From assembly GCF_039523415.1 (NCBI RefSeq), contig NZ_BAAAFG010000002.1, positions 1 through 64,000 on the forward strand: DNA of 64,000 nt, written 5' to 3'. Position numbers and translations under genes: made by a program. Shown in pieces: positions 55,053 to 63,917 of this stretch. Positions within the stretch are counted from its first letter, which is position 1. Each line of letters begins with the position of its first letter. The notes beneath the pieces are model-generated. The model had not been told where the DNA came from, made no database searches, and saw only the letters and a list, made by a program, of their open reading frames with translations. This stretch comes from Gangjinia marincola (GTDB taxonomy: Bacteria > Bacteroidota > Bacteroidia > Flavobacteriales > Flavobacteriaceae).

Positions 55053-55894
55053 GAGGTTATGTTTTTGACGTCTTTTATTCCTTTCATTCCAATAGTTAAT
55101 TTTGGTCTAAACTCATTCACCTTAATATACTTATTGCGAACTAAAAAAAATACATACTTCAATATCCAAAAGTACGTCCAATCTTTGTACCTCAAATATT
55201 TAAGCGCAGACTTTCCATAAACCACTCGATCTGATCCCATTTCCATCCCTGAGCTATGTGCGGGATGTAGTACAATTACCTTGTTACAAAAATATCCCTG
55301 ATAACCCTTTTGTACTAAATTACAAACGAATAGATATTCTTCTCCCGTCTCAAAAGTGCTTCCTAAACCAAAATATTCATTAAATAGTAAATCTTGCTTT
55401 TTGATTCGATCTAATCTACAGGATATTTCTCTAGAACTTATTGATTCTATGGTTGTTAATGTATGTTTCCTATTGTGAGTTGGATATGTTTTTATGAACT
55501 CTCCTTTAAAGGTCTTATGTTTAAAAGTAACAAAGGCAGTTTTAGGGTTATTTTTATACGACTCCAGTACGATCGTTTTAAAGTCTTTAACATAGCTTAG
55601 ATCATCATCTGCAAATAAAACCACATCCCCTTTAGCATGTATTAACGCAAGGTTTCGGCTTTTGGATAGTCCTTTTTCCAAAGAGTTGATCACCCTGATA
55701 TTGTCACGACTAGAAGTAAGATGAATCTCTGGGGTAGTTTGATTAACGATAAGCAGGTTGAGCTGATCTAATGAATGATGCGGAAACATATCATCCAGAA
55801 AATCCAGCGAATCTCGATTCATCGTGGCAATCAGGATTTCTAAGCTCAAGGATTTATTGCTACCTTCGTTTTTCATTAAGTCAAAGGTAATCAT
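55049..55894 (-). CDS. Glycosyltransferase family 2-like
   Basis: A 281-aa protein with a GT-A start (LEILIATMNRDSLDFLDDM), VINSLEKGLSKSRNLALIHA and the DxD region VVLFADDDLSYV (about residue 90-101). ETGEEYLFVCNLVQKG provides the later acidic motif. The ATG at 55894 is directly adjacent to the TTG start of the plus-strand gene at 55895; an internal ATG at 55876 would leave an 18-base gap. Confidence 0.83.
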   Translation of the reverse strand: MITFDLMKNEGSNKSLSLEILIATMNRDSLDFLDDMFPHHSLDQLNLLIVNQTTPEIHLTSSRDNIRVINSLEKGLSKSRNLALIHAKGDVVLFADDDLSYVKDFKTIVLESYKNNPKTAFVTFKHKTFKGEFIKTYPTHNRKHTLTTIESISSREISCRLDRIKKQDLLFNEYFGLGSTFETGEEYLFVCNLVQKGYQGYFCNKVIVLHPAHSSGMEMGSDRVVYGKSALKYLRYKDWTYFWILKYVFFLVRNKYIKVNEFRPKLTIGMKGIKDVKNITS

Positions 55895-57037
55895 TTGAAG
55901 ATTTTACTCGTAGGCGAATACAGTCGACTGCATAATTCTCTTAAAGAAGGGCTACACCACTTAGGGCATGAGGTTACCATCATTGCTACGGGAGATAATT
56001 TTAAGAATTATCCTGTAGATCTAAATTTCAAGGCTACTTTAGTTGAACGCTTCTGGGTGATTCGAAAATTCAAGAACCTACTCTTCCGGGTCACTGGGAT
56101 TGATCTGGGTAAAACTGAACGTGGGATTAGATTTGGGCTTCAGTTAAAAAAATTGAAAGGCTTTGATGTGGTTCAATTGATCAATTCTAATGCAATAGGC
56201 ACACATTTATGGCTTCAGAGGAGATTTATTTTAGCTTTAAAAAAACATAATGCTACTTTTTTTCTTTCGGTTTGTGGAGAAGAAACTCCTATAGTTCAAT
56301 ACTATCTGGATCAAAAATTCACGTACGATTTATTGGAACCGCTAAGAAATCAGGAAGTCAGCACAAAGCAGTATGCTTTTACCTTAGCCTATACTAAAGA
56401 GGATTATCTAAATTTTTACACTTTTGTGGAAGAACAAGCATTAGCATTGATTCCTTCTGACCTTGATTATCTCATTCCGTTGCAACATCATCCTAAGACC
56501 CATTTTATTCCAAATCCCATCAATATAGATCGCTTTACACCTTCGTATTATCAAAGCGGAAAAATTGAACTATTCTTGGGGATTAACCGAATGTCTGCCG
56601 TAAAAAAGGGAATTCATTTTTTTGTAAAAGCCTTGAAAATTATTCAGGATAAATATCCCGAAAAAGTTTCGGTCACGATTACAGAAAGTATTCCGTATGA
56701 TGAATACATTCAAATTTACCGAAATGCACATATTCTGCTCGATAATGTTTACGCTTATGACCAAGGATTCAACGCCTTAGAAGCCATGGCGCAGGGTAAG
56801 GTGGTTTTTACGGGTGCCGAAAAAGAATTTGTTGAACATTATGCATTAAAGGAGACCGTAGCAATCAATAGTCTCCCAAATGTAGATTATCTAGTCACTA
56901 AATTATCTGATTTAATCGAACACCCTGAGTCAATCACTCAAATTGGTCAGAATGCCCGAAAATTTATTGAAGAGCATCATCACTATATTACCGTTGCAAG
57001 TCAATTTGAACAACTTTATCTATCGCATCAAAAATAA
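55895..57037 (+). CDS. Glycosyltransferase family 4-like
   Basis: A 380-aa GT-B enzyme starting at TTG 55895 (M/LKILLVGEYSRLHNSLKEG). The C-terminal half has LGINRMSAVKKGIHFFVKALKI, a Rossmann donor-binding region, and YDQGFNALEAMAQGKVVFTGAEKEF, the E-x7-E-like GT4 motif. The donor is probably a nucleotide sugar; linkage unknown. The TTG start is chosen because there is no in-frame ATG upstream and the N-terminus matches GT-B folds. Confidence 0.85.
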   Translation: MKILLVGEYSRLHNSLKEGLHHLGHEVTIIATGDNFKNYPVDLNFKATLVERFWVIRKFKNLLFRVTGIDLGKTERGIRFGLQLKKLKGFDVVQLINSNAIGTHLWLQRRFILALKKHNATFFLSVCGEETPIVQYYLDQKFTYDLLEPLRNQEVSTKQYAFTLAYTKEDYLNFYTFVEEQALALIPSDLDYLIPLQHHPKTHFIPNPINIDRFTPSYYQSGKIELFLGINRMSAVKKGIHFFVKALKIIQDKYPEKVSVTITESIPYDEYIQIYRNAHILLDNVYAYDQGFNALEAMAQGKVVFTGAEKEFVEHYALKETVAINSLPNVDYLVTKLSDLIEHPESITQIGQNARKFIEEHHHYITVASQFEQLYLSHQK

Positions 57038-57085
57038 ACCTACTGTAGAATACAAACCACCCGAAGCTTCTTTTCTATTGATATC

Positions 57086-57109
57086 ATCGTAATATTGCAA
57101 TATTACGAT
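57086..57109. promoter_or_regulatory. Perfect 24-bp palindrome between convergent genes
   Basis: The sequence begins ATCGTAATATTG and its second half is the exact reverse complement. It lies between the GT4 stop (57037) and the flippase stop (57143). It is probably a transcript-end hairpin for both convergent genes, although it is AT-rich and lacks a T-tract; it could also bind a dimeric protein. Confidence 0.5.
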
Positions 57110-57142
57110 ACTCCCTTCTTAAGAAGAAAAACTCTTCTCTCT

Positions 57143-58429
57143 TTACGTTTTTAATGAAAAGAACAGTTGCTTTCTAAAAATACTCCATATCACTATGAGA
57201 TAAATGGCATAAGTAAACGCATGTGCCATGGTAGCGCCTTCAACACCATATAAGGACACAAGCACATAAGAACTAATACCCAAAACTGTGATAGATAAGA
57301 TCTCAGTGACGATAAAGTGCTTCAACATATTTTTGGCTAGAAATTGATGGGCTACCACTATCCCCATGATTTTGAGAAAGTCTCCCGCCAATTGCCATTT
57401 AAATAATGTAGTCATAGGTAAAAATTCTTGGGTAAATACCAATTGAACGATGAAATCACGAGTGATATAAATTAGCACCATCCCGATCGCTACAAATGGC
57501 AATATGGTTTTATAGAAATGAAAAATTTCTCTTCTAAATTCTCTTGCGGTATGAATACCTGAAAGCTTGGGCAACACATGTAAGGTCAATAAACTACTAA
57601 TAAACATAAAATAGTAGGATGCCAACCTATTCATGCTGGTCCAATATCCTGCTGCATCCTGCCCTATACGATCTATAATCATCGTACGAATAGCGATATA
57701 GATAAAGGGTAGCACAAGTGAAGATAATAAAGCCATAAGGCTGTAAGAGCCCAGATTCTTTATCATTTTCATTGAAGCGTGAAGAATAGAAACTTGATTC
57801 AATGCTCTACCCTGTTTAAATAAAATGGCAGTCACGATAAGTAAAAGAATTGGCGATAAAATCAATCCATAAATCGCTCCCTGCAATTGAAACGCTACAA
57901 TTAAATAGAAGGTAAGCGCAAATCCAAAGAGATTACCTAATATATTAATGAGTACAAACCGTTTGACATCGCTAAAGCCATTGATAATGTCCAGTAGAAG
58001 TAGTACTGCGGCATAACCGGGAATACAAATGCCTAACACTCGTATGGCTGTTTTATACGCTTGTGATGAAAATAAATAATCGCTTAAAAAACCAGCGCTA
58101 AGTACAATACCAACACTTAACAATAATGAAGAACTAATCCCAATAATAATTGAAGTAGAGAGCACTTCACGCAGCTCTATTGGCTTTTTCTTATATTCTG
58201 CAACATACTTTATAACGCCATTTTTAATCCCTAATAATGAAAAGGACTGGATCATGGTTATTAAGTCCCTAAGATTTCCAATGAGTGCCATACCCTCGGG
58301 ACGTACGTAAATGGCGAGTGCTTTAGAAACAACGAATCCTGTTATAATCTTAATCCCTACACTTAACGAATTAACCGAAGTAACTTTAAGAAGTACATTG
58401 GATCGTATGCGCTGTAAAATTCTATTCAA
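57143..58429 (-). CDS. Wzx-type oligosaccharide flippase (O-antigen translocase)
   Basis: A 428-aa integral membrane protein with about 12 hydrophobic helices. The N-terminal block VTSVNSLSVGIKIITGFVVSKALAIYVRPEG matches the polysaccharide translocase family that moves lipid-linked repeat units across the inner membrane. The start is TTG 58429: an in-frame stop lies just upstream and the next ATG would remove the first conserved helix. The gene closes the polysaccharide cluster. Confidence 0.85.
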   Translation of the reverse strand: MNRILQRIRSNVLLKVTSVNSLSVGIKIITGFVVSKALAIYVRPEGMALIGNLRDLITMIQSFSLLGIKNGVIKYVAEYKKKPIELREVLSTSIIIGISSSLLLSVGIVLSAGFLSDYLFSSQAYKTAIRVLGICIPGYAAVLLLLDIINGFSDVKRFVLINILGNLFGFALTFYLIVAFQLQGAIYGLILSPILLLIVTAILFKQGRALNQVSILHASMKMIKNLGSYSLMALLSSLVLPFIYIAIRTMIIDRIGQDAAGYWTSMNRLASYYFMFISSLLTLHVLPKLSGIHTAREFRREIFHFYKTILPFVAIGMVLIYITRDFIVQLVFTQEFLPMTTLFKWQLAGDFLKIMGIVVAHQFLAKNMLKHFIVTEILSITVLGISSYVLVSLYGVEGATMAHAFTYAIYLIVIWSIFRKQLFFSLKT

Positions 58430-58483
58430 TGTTCTTGAAGATGGATATGCTCAAAGATATGTTTTTTTGATCTCGAGTTATTA

Positions 58484-58519
58484 TAAAAGAAAAACCCTTT
58501 GCTAAGTTTAGCAAAGGGT
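58484..58519 (-). terminator. Terminator of the nusB-DUF1573-yajC operon
   Basis: ACCCTTTGCTAA (58494-58505) pairs with TTAGCAAAGGGT (58508-58519). On the minus strand the stem is followed by TTTTTCTTTT, a strong intrinsic terminator downstream of yajC (stop at 58543). Confidence 0.8.
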
Positions 58520-58542
58520 CTTTATAAAGATTATAAAATCGC

Positions 58543-58836
58543 TTATTTCTTATCGGTAGTGGAGGGTTGTAATTTTTTGCTCATTTCTAACGAAATTGCA
58601 GAACGATCGAACGTAATCTTTCCTGCCCCTGTTTCTAAAACAACTGCATCCAGTTTTTCACTAAAATCAATGATCTTACCATGAAGACCACTTTTTGTAA
58701 TCACCCGATCACCCTTTTTTAGTGCCGACGAAAATTGTTTTTCCTTCTTTTGCCTGTTCATTTGAGGTCTGATGATAAAAAAATACATCACCACAAACAT
58801 CAAAATGATTGGTGCAAAACTTCCTATTTGATCCAT
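58543..58836 (-). CDS. yajC: Sec accessory protein YajC
   Basis: A 97-aa membrane protein with one N-terminal helix (APIILMFVVMYFFIIRPQMNRQKKEKQF), then the conserved ALKKGDRVITKSGLHGKI stretch. YajC associates with SecDF-YidC in export. Its ATG overlaps the DUF1573 stop by one base, indicating translational coupling. Confidence 0.95.
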   Translation of the reverse strand: MDQIGSFAPIILMFVVMYFFIIRPQMNRQKKEKQFSSALKKGDRVITKSGLHGKIIDFSEKLDAVVLETGAGKITFDRSAISLEMSKKLQPSTTDKK

Positions 58837-59330
58837 TACTTGGTGGCAGCTTTAGACGTTATAGCTGGAGTTACAGCTTCCCCTTCAGGAACTTCTACAA
58901 AAGCTTTAATTTTTACAGTTTCGCGTCCTTTTTCAGTATTTGCCGTAATGGTTACGGTTTTCACAATTTGGTTTTTTCCTGAACCATTGTACTTCACTAC
59001 CATCTCACTGGTTGCGCCGGGAGCAATGGGCTTGTTTTTTTCTATCACAGGGACGGTACATCCACAGCTACTTCTTGCGTTAGTAATAATCAATGGCGCA
59101 TTACCTGTATTGGTAAATTTAAAGGTGTGCTCTACAACTTCGTTTTTTTGAATGTTACCAAAGTCAAATTCTGTTTCTTCAAATGTAACTTCAGGAAAAT
59201 TACCCTTTTGAGCATCACGCTCTGCTGCGACTTCTACATTTTCTGCTTTTACCTTTTCGGCAGCATTTTCTTTACAAGCTGTGAAACCTATTGTGACAAC
59301 AGCTAGTAATGCTAAAAATCCTTTCTTCAT
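58836..59330 (-). CDS. DUF1573 lipoprotein
   Basis: A 164-aa exported protein with lipoprotein signal MKKGFLALLAVVTIGFTAC and a DUF1573 immunoglobulin-like domain (FDFGNIQKNEVVEHTFKFTNTGNAPLIITNARSSCGCTVP, about 56-97) containing the CGC pair. The family is very common in Bacteroidetes and lacks a defined function. It lies between nusB and yajC, a conserved flavobacterial order. Confidence 0.88.
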   Translation of the reverse strand: MKKGFLALLAVVTIGFTACKENAAEKVKAENVEVAAERDAQKGNFPEVTFEETEFDFGNIQKNEVVEHTFKFTNTGNAPLIITNARSSCGCTVPVIEKNKPIAPGATSEMVVKYNGSGKNQIVKTVTITANTEKGRETVKIKAFVEVPEGEAVTPAITSKAATK

Positions 59331-59377
59331 AATAGTTTAGACATTTTAATGAATTGCAAAAATAATAAAAATCTGCT

Positions 59378-60322
59378 TTATTGAAGTCCGCGCCCTATTT
59401 TATTTAACTTCCCTTTTTTTGAAAATTCCTTGGACAATTTATCGATTACACCATTAATAAAAATACTGCTCTTAGGGGTGCTGTATTCTTTAGCGATTTC
59501 TAAGTATTCGTTGATGGTAACTTTTACCGGTATAGAGGAGAATGTAAGTAACTCACAAATTGCTAATTTAATCAAAATGGCATCAAGATGAGCAATACGT
59601 TCTTTATCCCAATTAGGTGTTTTGCCTTCGATTTCATTTTCGTATTCTTCACTATTAAAAAGTGCTTGCTCAAATAGTGTTAGCGCGAATTCTTTATCAT
59701 CTTCATTTTTGAATAAGGTCGGGATTGCTATTTCGTTAGCACCGCTAAGCTTTACATTTTGAAGAAATTTAAGAATGACCGTATTTACAATTGGGAGATC
59801 ATCTATCCAGGTAAGTTTGTAATCTTCGATAAATTCATATAACTTTTCATTTGGAGCAATTACCTCTTTAAATATAGAAATGATGAAATTACGATCTTCG
59901 GCCAGAGAGGTGTCTTTAGAAGACGTATAGGCTTCAAAATGTGAACTAATTCTTACAGCATTCCAAACAATACTGATATATTCTTCATTTTGAGACCAAA
60001 AGTTAAGCTTTCTGGATTCAATGGTTTTTTTGAGTGTTTTGCTATTTGACAGCAAAGACAATAAAGCGTTATTAGCAAATTTTCGGTTGGGATCTTTATC
60101 TTCAGCTGTAGCTAAATGCTTTTGGCTTAACTTTTCAAGATAATCCTCTTCTTTTTCTTTCAACTCTACAAAAAGCGAAAGTTGCATTAGAAAAAGATCA
60201 TACATCTCATGCATGCTTTTTAAAAGAAATTTTTCTTCGGTCTTATAATTATCATTTCCAGACTTTTCCATGGCGTACATGGATTGCATGACCTTAACGC
60301 GAATATGTCTTCTTGTAAGCAT
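59378..60322 (-). CDS. nusB: Transcription antitermination protein NusB
   Basis: A 314-aa protein; Bacteroidetes NusB is about twice the usual size, with an N-terminal extension. It starts MLTRRHIRVKVMQSMYAMEKS, and the C-terminal NusB domain holds DLPIVNTVILKFL, AILIKLAICELLTFSSIPVKVTINEYLEIAKEYSTPKSSIFINGVID. NusB with S10 (NusE) aids rRNA transcription. It lies downstream of a hairpin terminator of the leucine dehydrogenase gene. Confidence 0.95.
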   Translation of the reverse strand: MLTRRHIRVKVMQSMYAMEKSGNDNYKTEEKFLLKSMHEMYDLFLMQLSLFVELKEKEEDYLEKLSQKHLATAEDKDPNRKFANNALLSLLSNSKTLKKTIESRKLNFWSQNEEYISIVWNAVRISSHFEAYTSSKDTSLAEDRNFIISIFKEVIAPNEKLYEFIEDYKLTWIDDLPIVNTVILKFLQNVKLSGANEIAIPTLFKNEDDKEFALTLFEQALFNSEEYENEIEGKTPNWDKERIAHLDAILIKLAICELLTFSSIPVKVTINEYLEIAKEYSTPKSSIFINGVIDKLSKEFSKKGKLNKIGRGLQ

Positions 60323-60342
60323 GATAAAGAACGTATTGAATT

Positions 60343-60369
60343 AAAAATGGCGAAGAAATTCTTCGCCAT
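60343..60369 (-). terminator. Terminator of the leucine dehydrogenase gene
   Basis: ATGGCGAAG (60347-60355) pairs with CTTCGCCAT (60361-60369) around a 5-base loop; TTTTTAA follows on the minus strand. It lies 21 bases from the nusB start, so nusB needs its own promoter or read-through. Confidence 0.7.
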
Positions 60370-60391
60370 GCAAAAATAAAATTATATTGTA

Positions 60392-61489
60392 CTACTCACC
60401 TAATTTTCTAGCAGCAATTTTGTCTCTTGCTATTTTAAGCGCTGCTTCATGGGTAGTCACTCCAGTTTCTTGAGCGGTTGCTAAAATTTGAAGCGTTGTA
60501 TTGTAGATGTTTTCTGTTTTTCGAATGATTTCTTTTTTATCGTAACCTTCTAACTCTGCATACACATTAATAATGCCTCCTGCATTGATAAGAAAATCTG
60601 GTGCATAAACAATACCGCGTTGCATTAACTTTTCGCCATGTATGATTTCATCAGCTAATTGATTGTTAGCGGCACCGGCAATTACTTTGGCCTTAATTTT
60701 ATCAATCGTTAAATCATTCACTGTAGCTCCTAATGCGCAGGGAGCATAAATATCTACATCAGCGCTATAAATATCACCTCCATCATAGATGGTCGCACCG
60801 TATTTTTGTGAAATCTCTTCCAAGCGATCTTGATTGATGTCAGAGATATACACGATTCCACCTTCATTGCTTATATGTTCTACAAGCACCTCTCCTACGT
60901 GGCCTATGCCTTGAACTAACACTTTCTTACCCTCCAGATTATCATCACCAAATTTAAAATGTGCTGCTGCCTTCATCCCCATAAATACGCCATAAGCTGT
61001 TATAGGCGATGGATTACCGGCTCCACCTTTATCTTCAGAAATTCCTGTAACGTAAGGAGTGACCTCTCTAATGAGATCCATATCCTCTGTCTTCATCCCA
61101 ACATCCTCTGCTGTGATATATCTTCCACTAAGGGAATGAACGAATTCTCCAAATTTTGTGAGGAGTTCTGGGGATTTTTGAGTGGCTGCATTACCTATAA
61201 TAACGGCTTTCCCTCCCCCTAAATTCAATCCTGCTACGGCGCTTTTAAATGTCATCCCTCTTGAAAGGCGTAACACATCATTAACAGCTTCCCATTCACT
61301 TTGATATGACCACATCCTAGTACCTCCCAGCGCTGGACCTAAAGTTGTATCATGAATACCAATGATTGCTTTTAAACCTGTATCTTTGTCTTGACAGAAT
61401 ACAATTTGTTCATGATCATCAAAAGAAAGTTGACCAAATACAGGATCAGCTTTTTTTAATTCACTCGCGTTTAAGACGTCTGCAGTCAT
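60392..61489 (-). CDS. Leucine dehydrogenase (Glu/Leu/Phe/Val dehydrogenase)
   Basis: NAD-dependent oxidative deamination of branched-chain amino acids, 365 aa from the ATG at 61489 (MTADVLNASEL); a longer frame adds 15 residues that do not fit. The catalytic lysines are visible as Lys82 (MTFK) and Lys94 (GGGK), and the NAD-binding Rossmann motif GIGHVGEVL lies around residue 190. The length matches known LeuDH (about 364 aa). Divergent with the ABC exporter. Confidence 0.92.
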   Translation of the reverse strand: MTADVLNASELKKADPVFGQLSFDDHEQIVFCQDKDTGLKAIIGIHDTTLGPALGGTRMWSYQSEWEAVNDVLRLSRGMTFKSAVAGLNLGGGKAVIIGNAATQKSPELLTKFGEFVHSLSGRYITAEDVGMKTEDMDLIREVTPYVTGISEDKGGAGNPSPITAYGVFMGMKAAAHFKFGDDNLEGKKVLVQGIGHVGEVLVEHISNEGGIVYISDINQDRLEEISQKYGATIYDGGDIYSADVDIYAPCALGATVNDLTIDKIKAKVIAGAANNQLADEIIHGEKLMQRGIVYAPDFLINAGGIINVYAELEGYDKKEIIRKTENIYNTTLQILATAQETGVTTHEAALKIARDKIAARKLGE

Positions 61490-61597
61490 GCTTAAATATT
61501 TTTGAATTGCAAAATTAGCTATAATTCTTATCACTAATTATCCCGACTTGTTAATGTTGAATAATTTTTAAAATTTTAAGAGATTTAGCCTTAAGGA

Positions 61598-63355
61598 ATG
61601 AAAGAACTTCAACATATTAACAAATATTTTATCAAATATAGAGGGCGACTGCTTTTAGGTCTTCTTATTACCATTGCTGCGAGAATATTTGCACTATATA
61701 CTCCCCGACTTATTGGTGACTCAACAGATATAATTGAACGGTATATAAGTGATGAGGTTTCTAACCTAAGCCAGATAAAGGAAGAACTTTTAATAAACAT
61801 CTTACTTATTATTGGAACTACACTACTAGCGGCATTTTTTACTTTTTTGATGCGTCAAACATTTATTGTAGTTTCAAGACGTATTGAATACGACTTAAAA
61901 AATGAGGTCTACCAGCAATATCAAAACCTTTCGTTGAATTTTTATAAGAAAAATCGAACAGGCGATTTAATGAATCGCATCAGTGAAGATGTTTCTCAGG
62001 TAAGAATGTACGCTGGTCCCGCGTTAATGTATAGCGTTACTACATTAACGCTATTTATTGTTGTAATAGGTTACATGATCTCTCAGGCTCCAATCTTAAC
62101 ACTCTATGTCGTAGCGCCATTGCCGTTTCTTTCTTTTGCGATTTACAAGCTCAGCAAAGCAATTCATAAGCGTAGTACAATTGTTCAAGAGTATTTATCT
62201 CAACTCAACACTTTTACTCAAGAGAGTTTTAGTGGAATTGCTGTGATTAAATCTTATAGACTGGAACAGAATACCAATAAAAATTTCACTGACCTTGCAA
62301 ACAGCAGTAAAGAAAAAAATATTGAACTTGTTAAGGTTCAAGCATTCTTTTTCCCATTAATGATCTTATTAATTGGTGTAAGTAGTACGTTAGTGATTTA
62401 TATAGGCGGAAGAAGATTTATACAAGGTGAAATTGAAAGTATTGGAACCATCATTGAGTTTATGTTGTATGTAGGCATGCTTACCTGGCCTGTTGCTACT
62501 GTAGGATGGGTTACTTCAATTGTTCAAAGAGCCGAAGCTTCTCAAAAGCGTATCAATGAATTTTTAAACCAAGAACCACAAATTAAAAATCATACGTCGG
62601 AAGAGACACCAGTGACTGGAAAAATTATTTTTGACAATGTCTCATTTACTTACGAAGACACTAACATTACCGCTTTAAAAGGAGTTAGCTTTGAAGTTGA
62701 TCAAGGAGAAACTCTCGCGATTATTGGGAAAACAGGGTCTGGAAAATCTACCGTTTTAGAACTTATCGGTCGTTTGTATGATGTTGAAAAAGGCCGAATT
62801 ACTATTGATGATCAACCGATCACTTCACTTAACTTAACGTCACTACGCAATGCTACCGGGTACGTCCCGCAGGATGCTTTTCTCTTTAGTGACTCAATTA
62901 AAAATAACATCAAATTTGGTAAAGAAGATGCCACAGATGACGAAATCATCGTTGCTGCTAAAAAAGCTGCAGTGCACGACAATATCATCAATTTTTCAAA
63001 GAGATATGAAACCGTATTAGGAGAACGCGGCATCACGTTATCTGGCGGACAAAAACAGCGCGTTTCAATTGCCAGAGCCATCATCAAGGACCCACAAATT
63101 CTCTTATTTGACGATTGTCTCTCTGCTGTCGATACTGAAACAGAAGAAGAGATTCTATCTAACCTTTACCAAATAAGCCATAAAAAAACGACGCTTATTG
63201 TTAGTCATCGTATATCTTCAGTAAAAAATGCTGATAAAATTATTGTTTTAGAAGATGGGGAAATTATTCAGCAAGGGTCTCACGATCAACTTATTACCAA
63301 GCACGGATATTATAGGGAACTTTATGAAAAACAACTAAGTGAAAAAGAAAGTTGA
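61598..63355 (+). CDS. ABC exporter, fused permease-ATPase
   Basis: A 585-aa MsbA/MDR-type half transporter. Six transmembrane helices fill residues about 15-310; the ATPase half has Walker A GKTGSGKST (about 377-385), the signature LSGGQKQRVSIARA (about 480), Walker B ILLFDDCLSAVD and the H-loop VSHR. Substrate (lipid, drug or peptide) cannot be told from sequence. It starts 108 bases from the divergent leucine dehydrogenase start. Confidence 0.92.
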   Translation: MKELQHINKYFIKYRGRLLLGLLITIAARIFALYTPRLIGDSTDIIERYISDEVSNLSQIKEELLINILLIIGTTLLAAFFTFLMRQTFIVVSRRIEYDLKNEVYQQYQNLSLNFYKKNRTGDLMNRISEDVSQVRMYAGPALMYSVTTLTLFIVVIGYMISQAPILTLYVVAPLPFLSFAIYKLSKAIHKRSTIVQEYLSQLNTFTQESFSGIAVIKSYRLEQNTNKNFTDLANSSKEKNIELVKVQAFFFPLMILLIGVSSTLVIYIGGRRFIQGEIESIGTIIEFMLYVGMLTWPVATVGWVTSIVQRAEASQKRINEFLNQEPQIKNHTSEETPVTGKIIFDNVSFTYEDTNITALKGVSFEVDQGETLAIIGKTGSGKSTVLELIGRLYDVEKGRITIDDQPITSLNLTSLRNATGYVPQDAFLFSDSIKNNIKFGKEDATDDEIIVAAKKAAVHDNIINFSKRYETVLGERGITLSGGQKQRVSIARAIIKDPQILLFDDCLSAVDTETEEEILSNLYQISHKKTTLIVSHRISSVKNADKIIVLEDGEIIQQGSHDQLITKHGYYRELYEKQLSEKES

Positions 63356-63428
63356 TTTTTTTTGGTGTATGTTAATTTTTTTATGATTTTTGACTTGAAA
63401 CTAACAATTAATAAGAAAAACATTTAGT

Positions 63429-63830
63429 ATGAGTGAGCATGACATGAAGGATAATGAAGAAATTTTTTCAAAAGTTTTACGAGCAGGTAGAAGAACCTAT
63501 TTTTTTGATGTACGCTCTACTAAAGCGGATGATTACTATTTAACCATTACTGAAAGTAAGAAATTCACCAATGACGATGGTTCTTATTTCTACAAAAAAC
63601 ATAAAATTTACCTTTATAAAGAAGACTTTGATGGCTTTAAAGAAATCTTAGATGAAGTCACTGGATTCATTGTAGATCAAAAGGGACAGGAAGTCATTAG
63701 TGATCGTCACCAAAGAGACTTTAAAAAACCTGCTGACGAAGCCGAAGTTCCCGTAGCCCAAACAGCAGCTTCAAACGATACTGAGCCTGCTCAAAGTCGT
63801 TTTACTGATGTAGATTTTGACGACATCTAA
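63429..63830 (+). CDS. DUF3276 (PUR-like nucleic-acid binding) protein
   Basis: A 133-aa protein with a DUF3276/PUR domain: residues 12-80 (SKVLRAGRRTYFFDVRSTK, YYLTITESKK, HKIYLYKEDF), the fold of bacterial Pur-alpha relatives such as BpuR that bind DNA and RNA. A disordered acidic tail with Pro/Ala (about 95-133) follows. It lies 73 bases after the ABC exporter gene on the same strand and ends at a clear terminator. Confidence 0.88.
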   Translation: MSEHDMKDNEEIFSKVLRAGRRTYFFDVRSTKADDYYLTITESKKFTNDDGSYFYKKHKIYLYKEDFDGFKEILDEVTGFIVDQKGQEVISDRHQRDFKKPADEAEVPVAQTAASNDTEPAQSRFTDVDFDDI

Positions 63831-63854
63831 AACAGTCTGATTTAATACAAATTG

Positions 63855-63886
63855 AAATCCCCTTTTGCTCATGCTAAAGGGGATTT
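63855..63886 (+). terminator. Intrinsic terminator after the DUF3276 gene
   Basis: AAATCCCCTTT (63855-63865) pairs with AAAGGGGATTT (63876-63886) around a 10-base loop, and the run of T continues to 63889 on the plus strand. Confidence 0.85.
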
Positions 63887-63917
63887 TTTATATCTTGTTC
63901 TCAAATCAATTTGATCC

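Noticed and set aside
61490..61534. Longer leucine dehydrogenase start at 61534
   Set aside because: The extra 15 residues do not fit the family; the ATG at 61489 gives the normal 365-residue enzyme.
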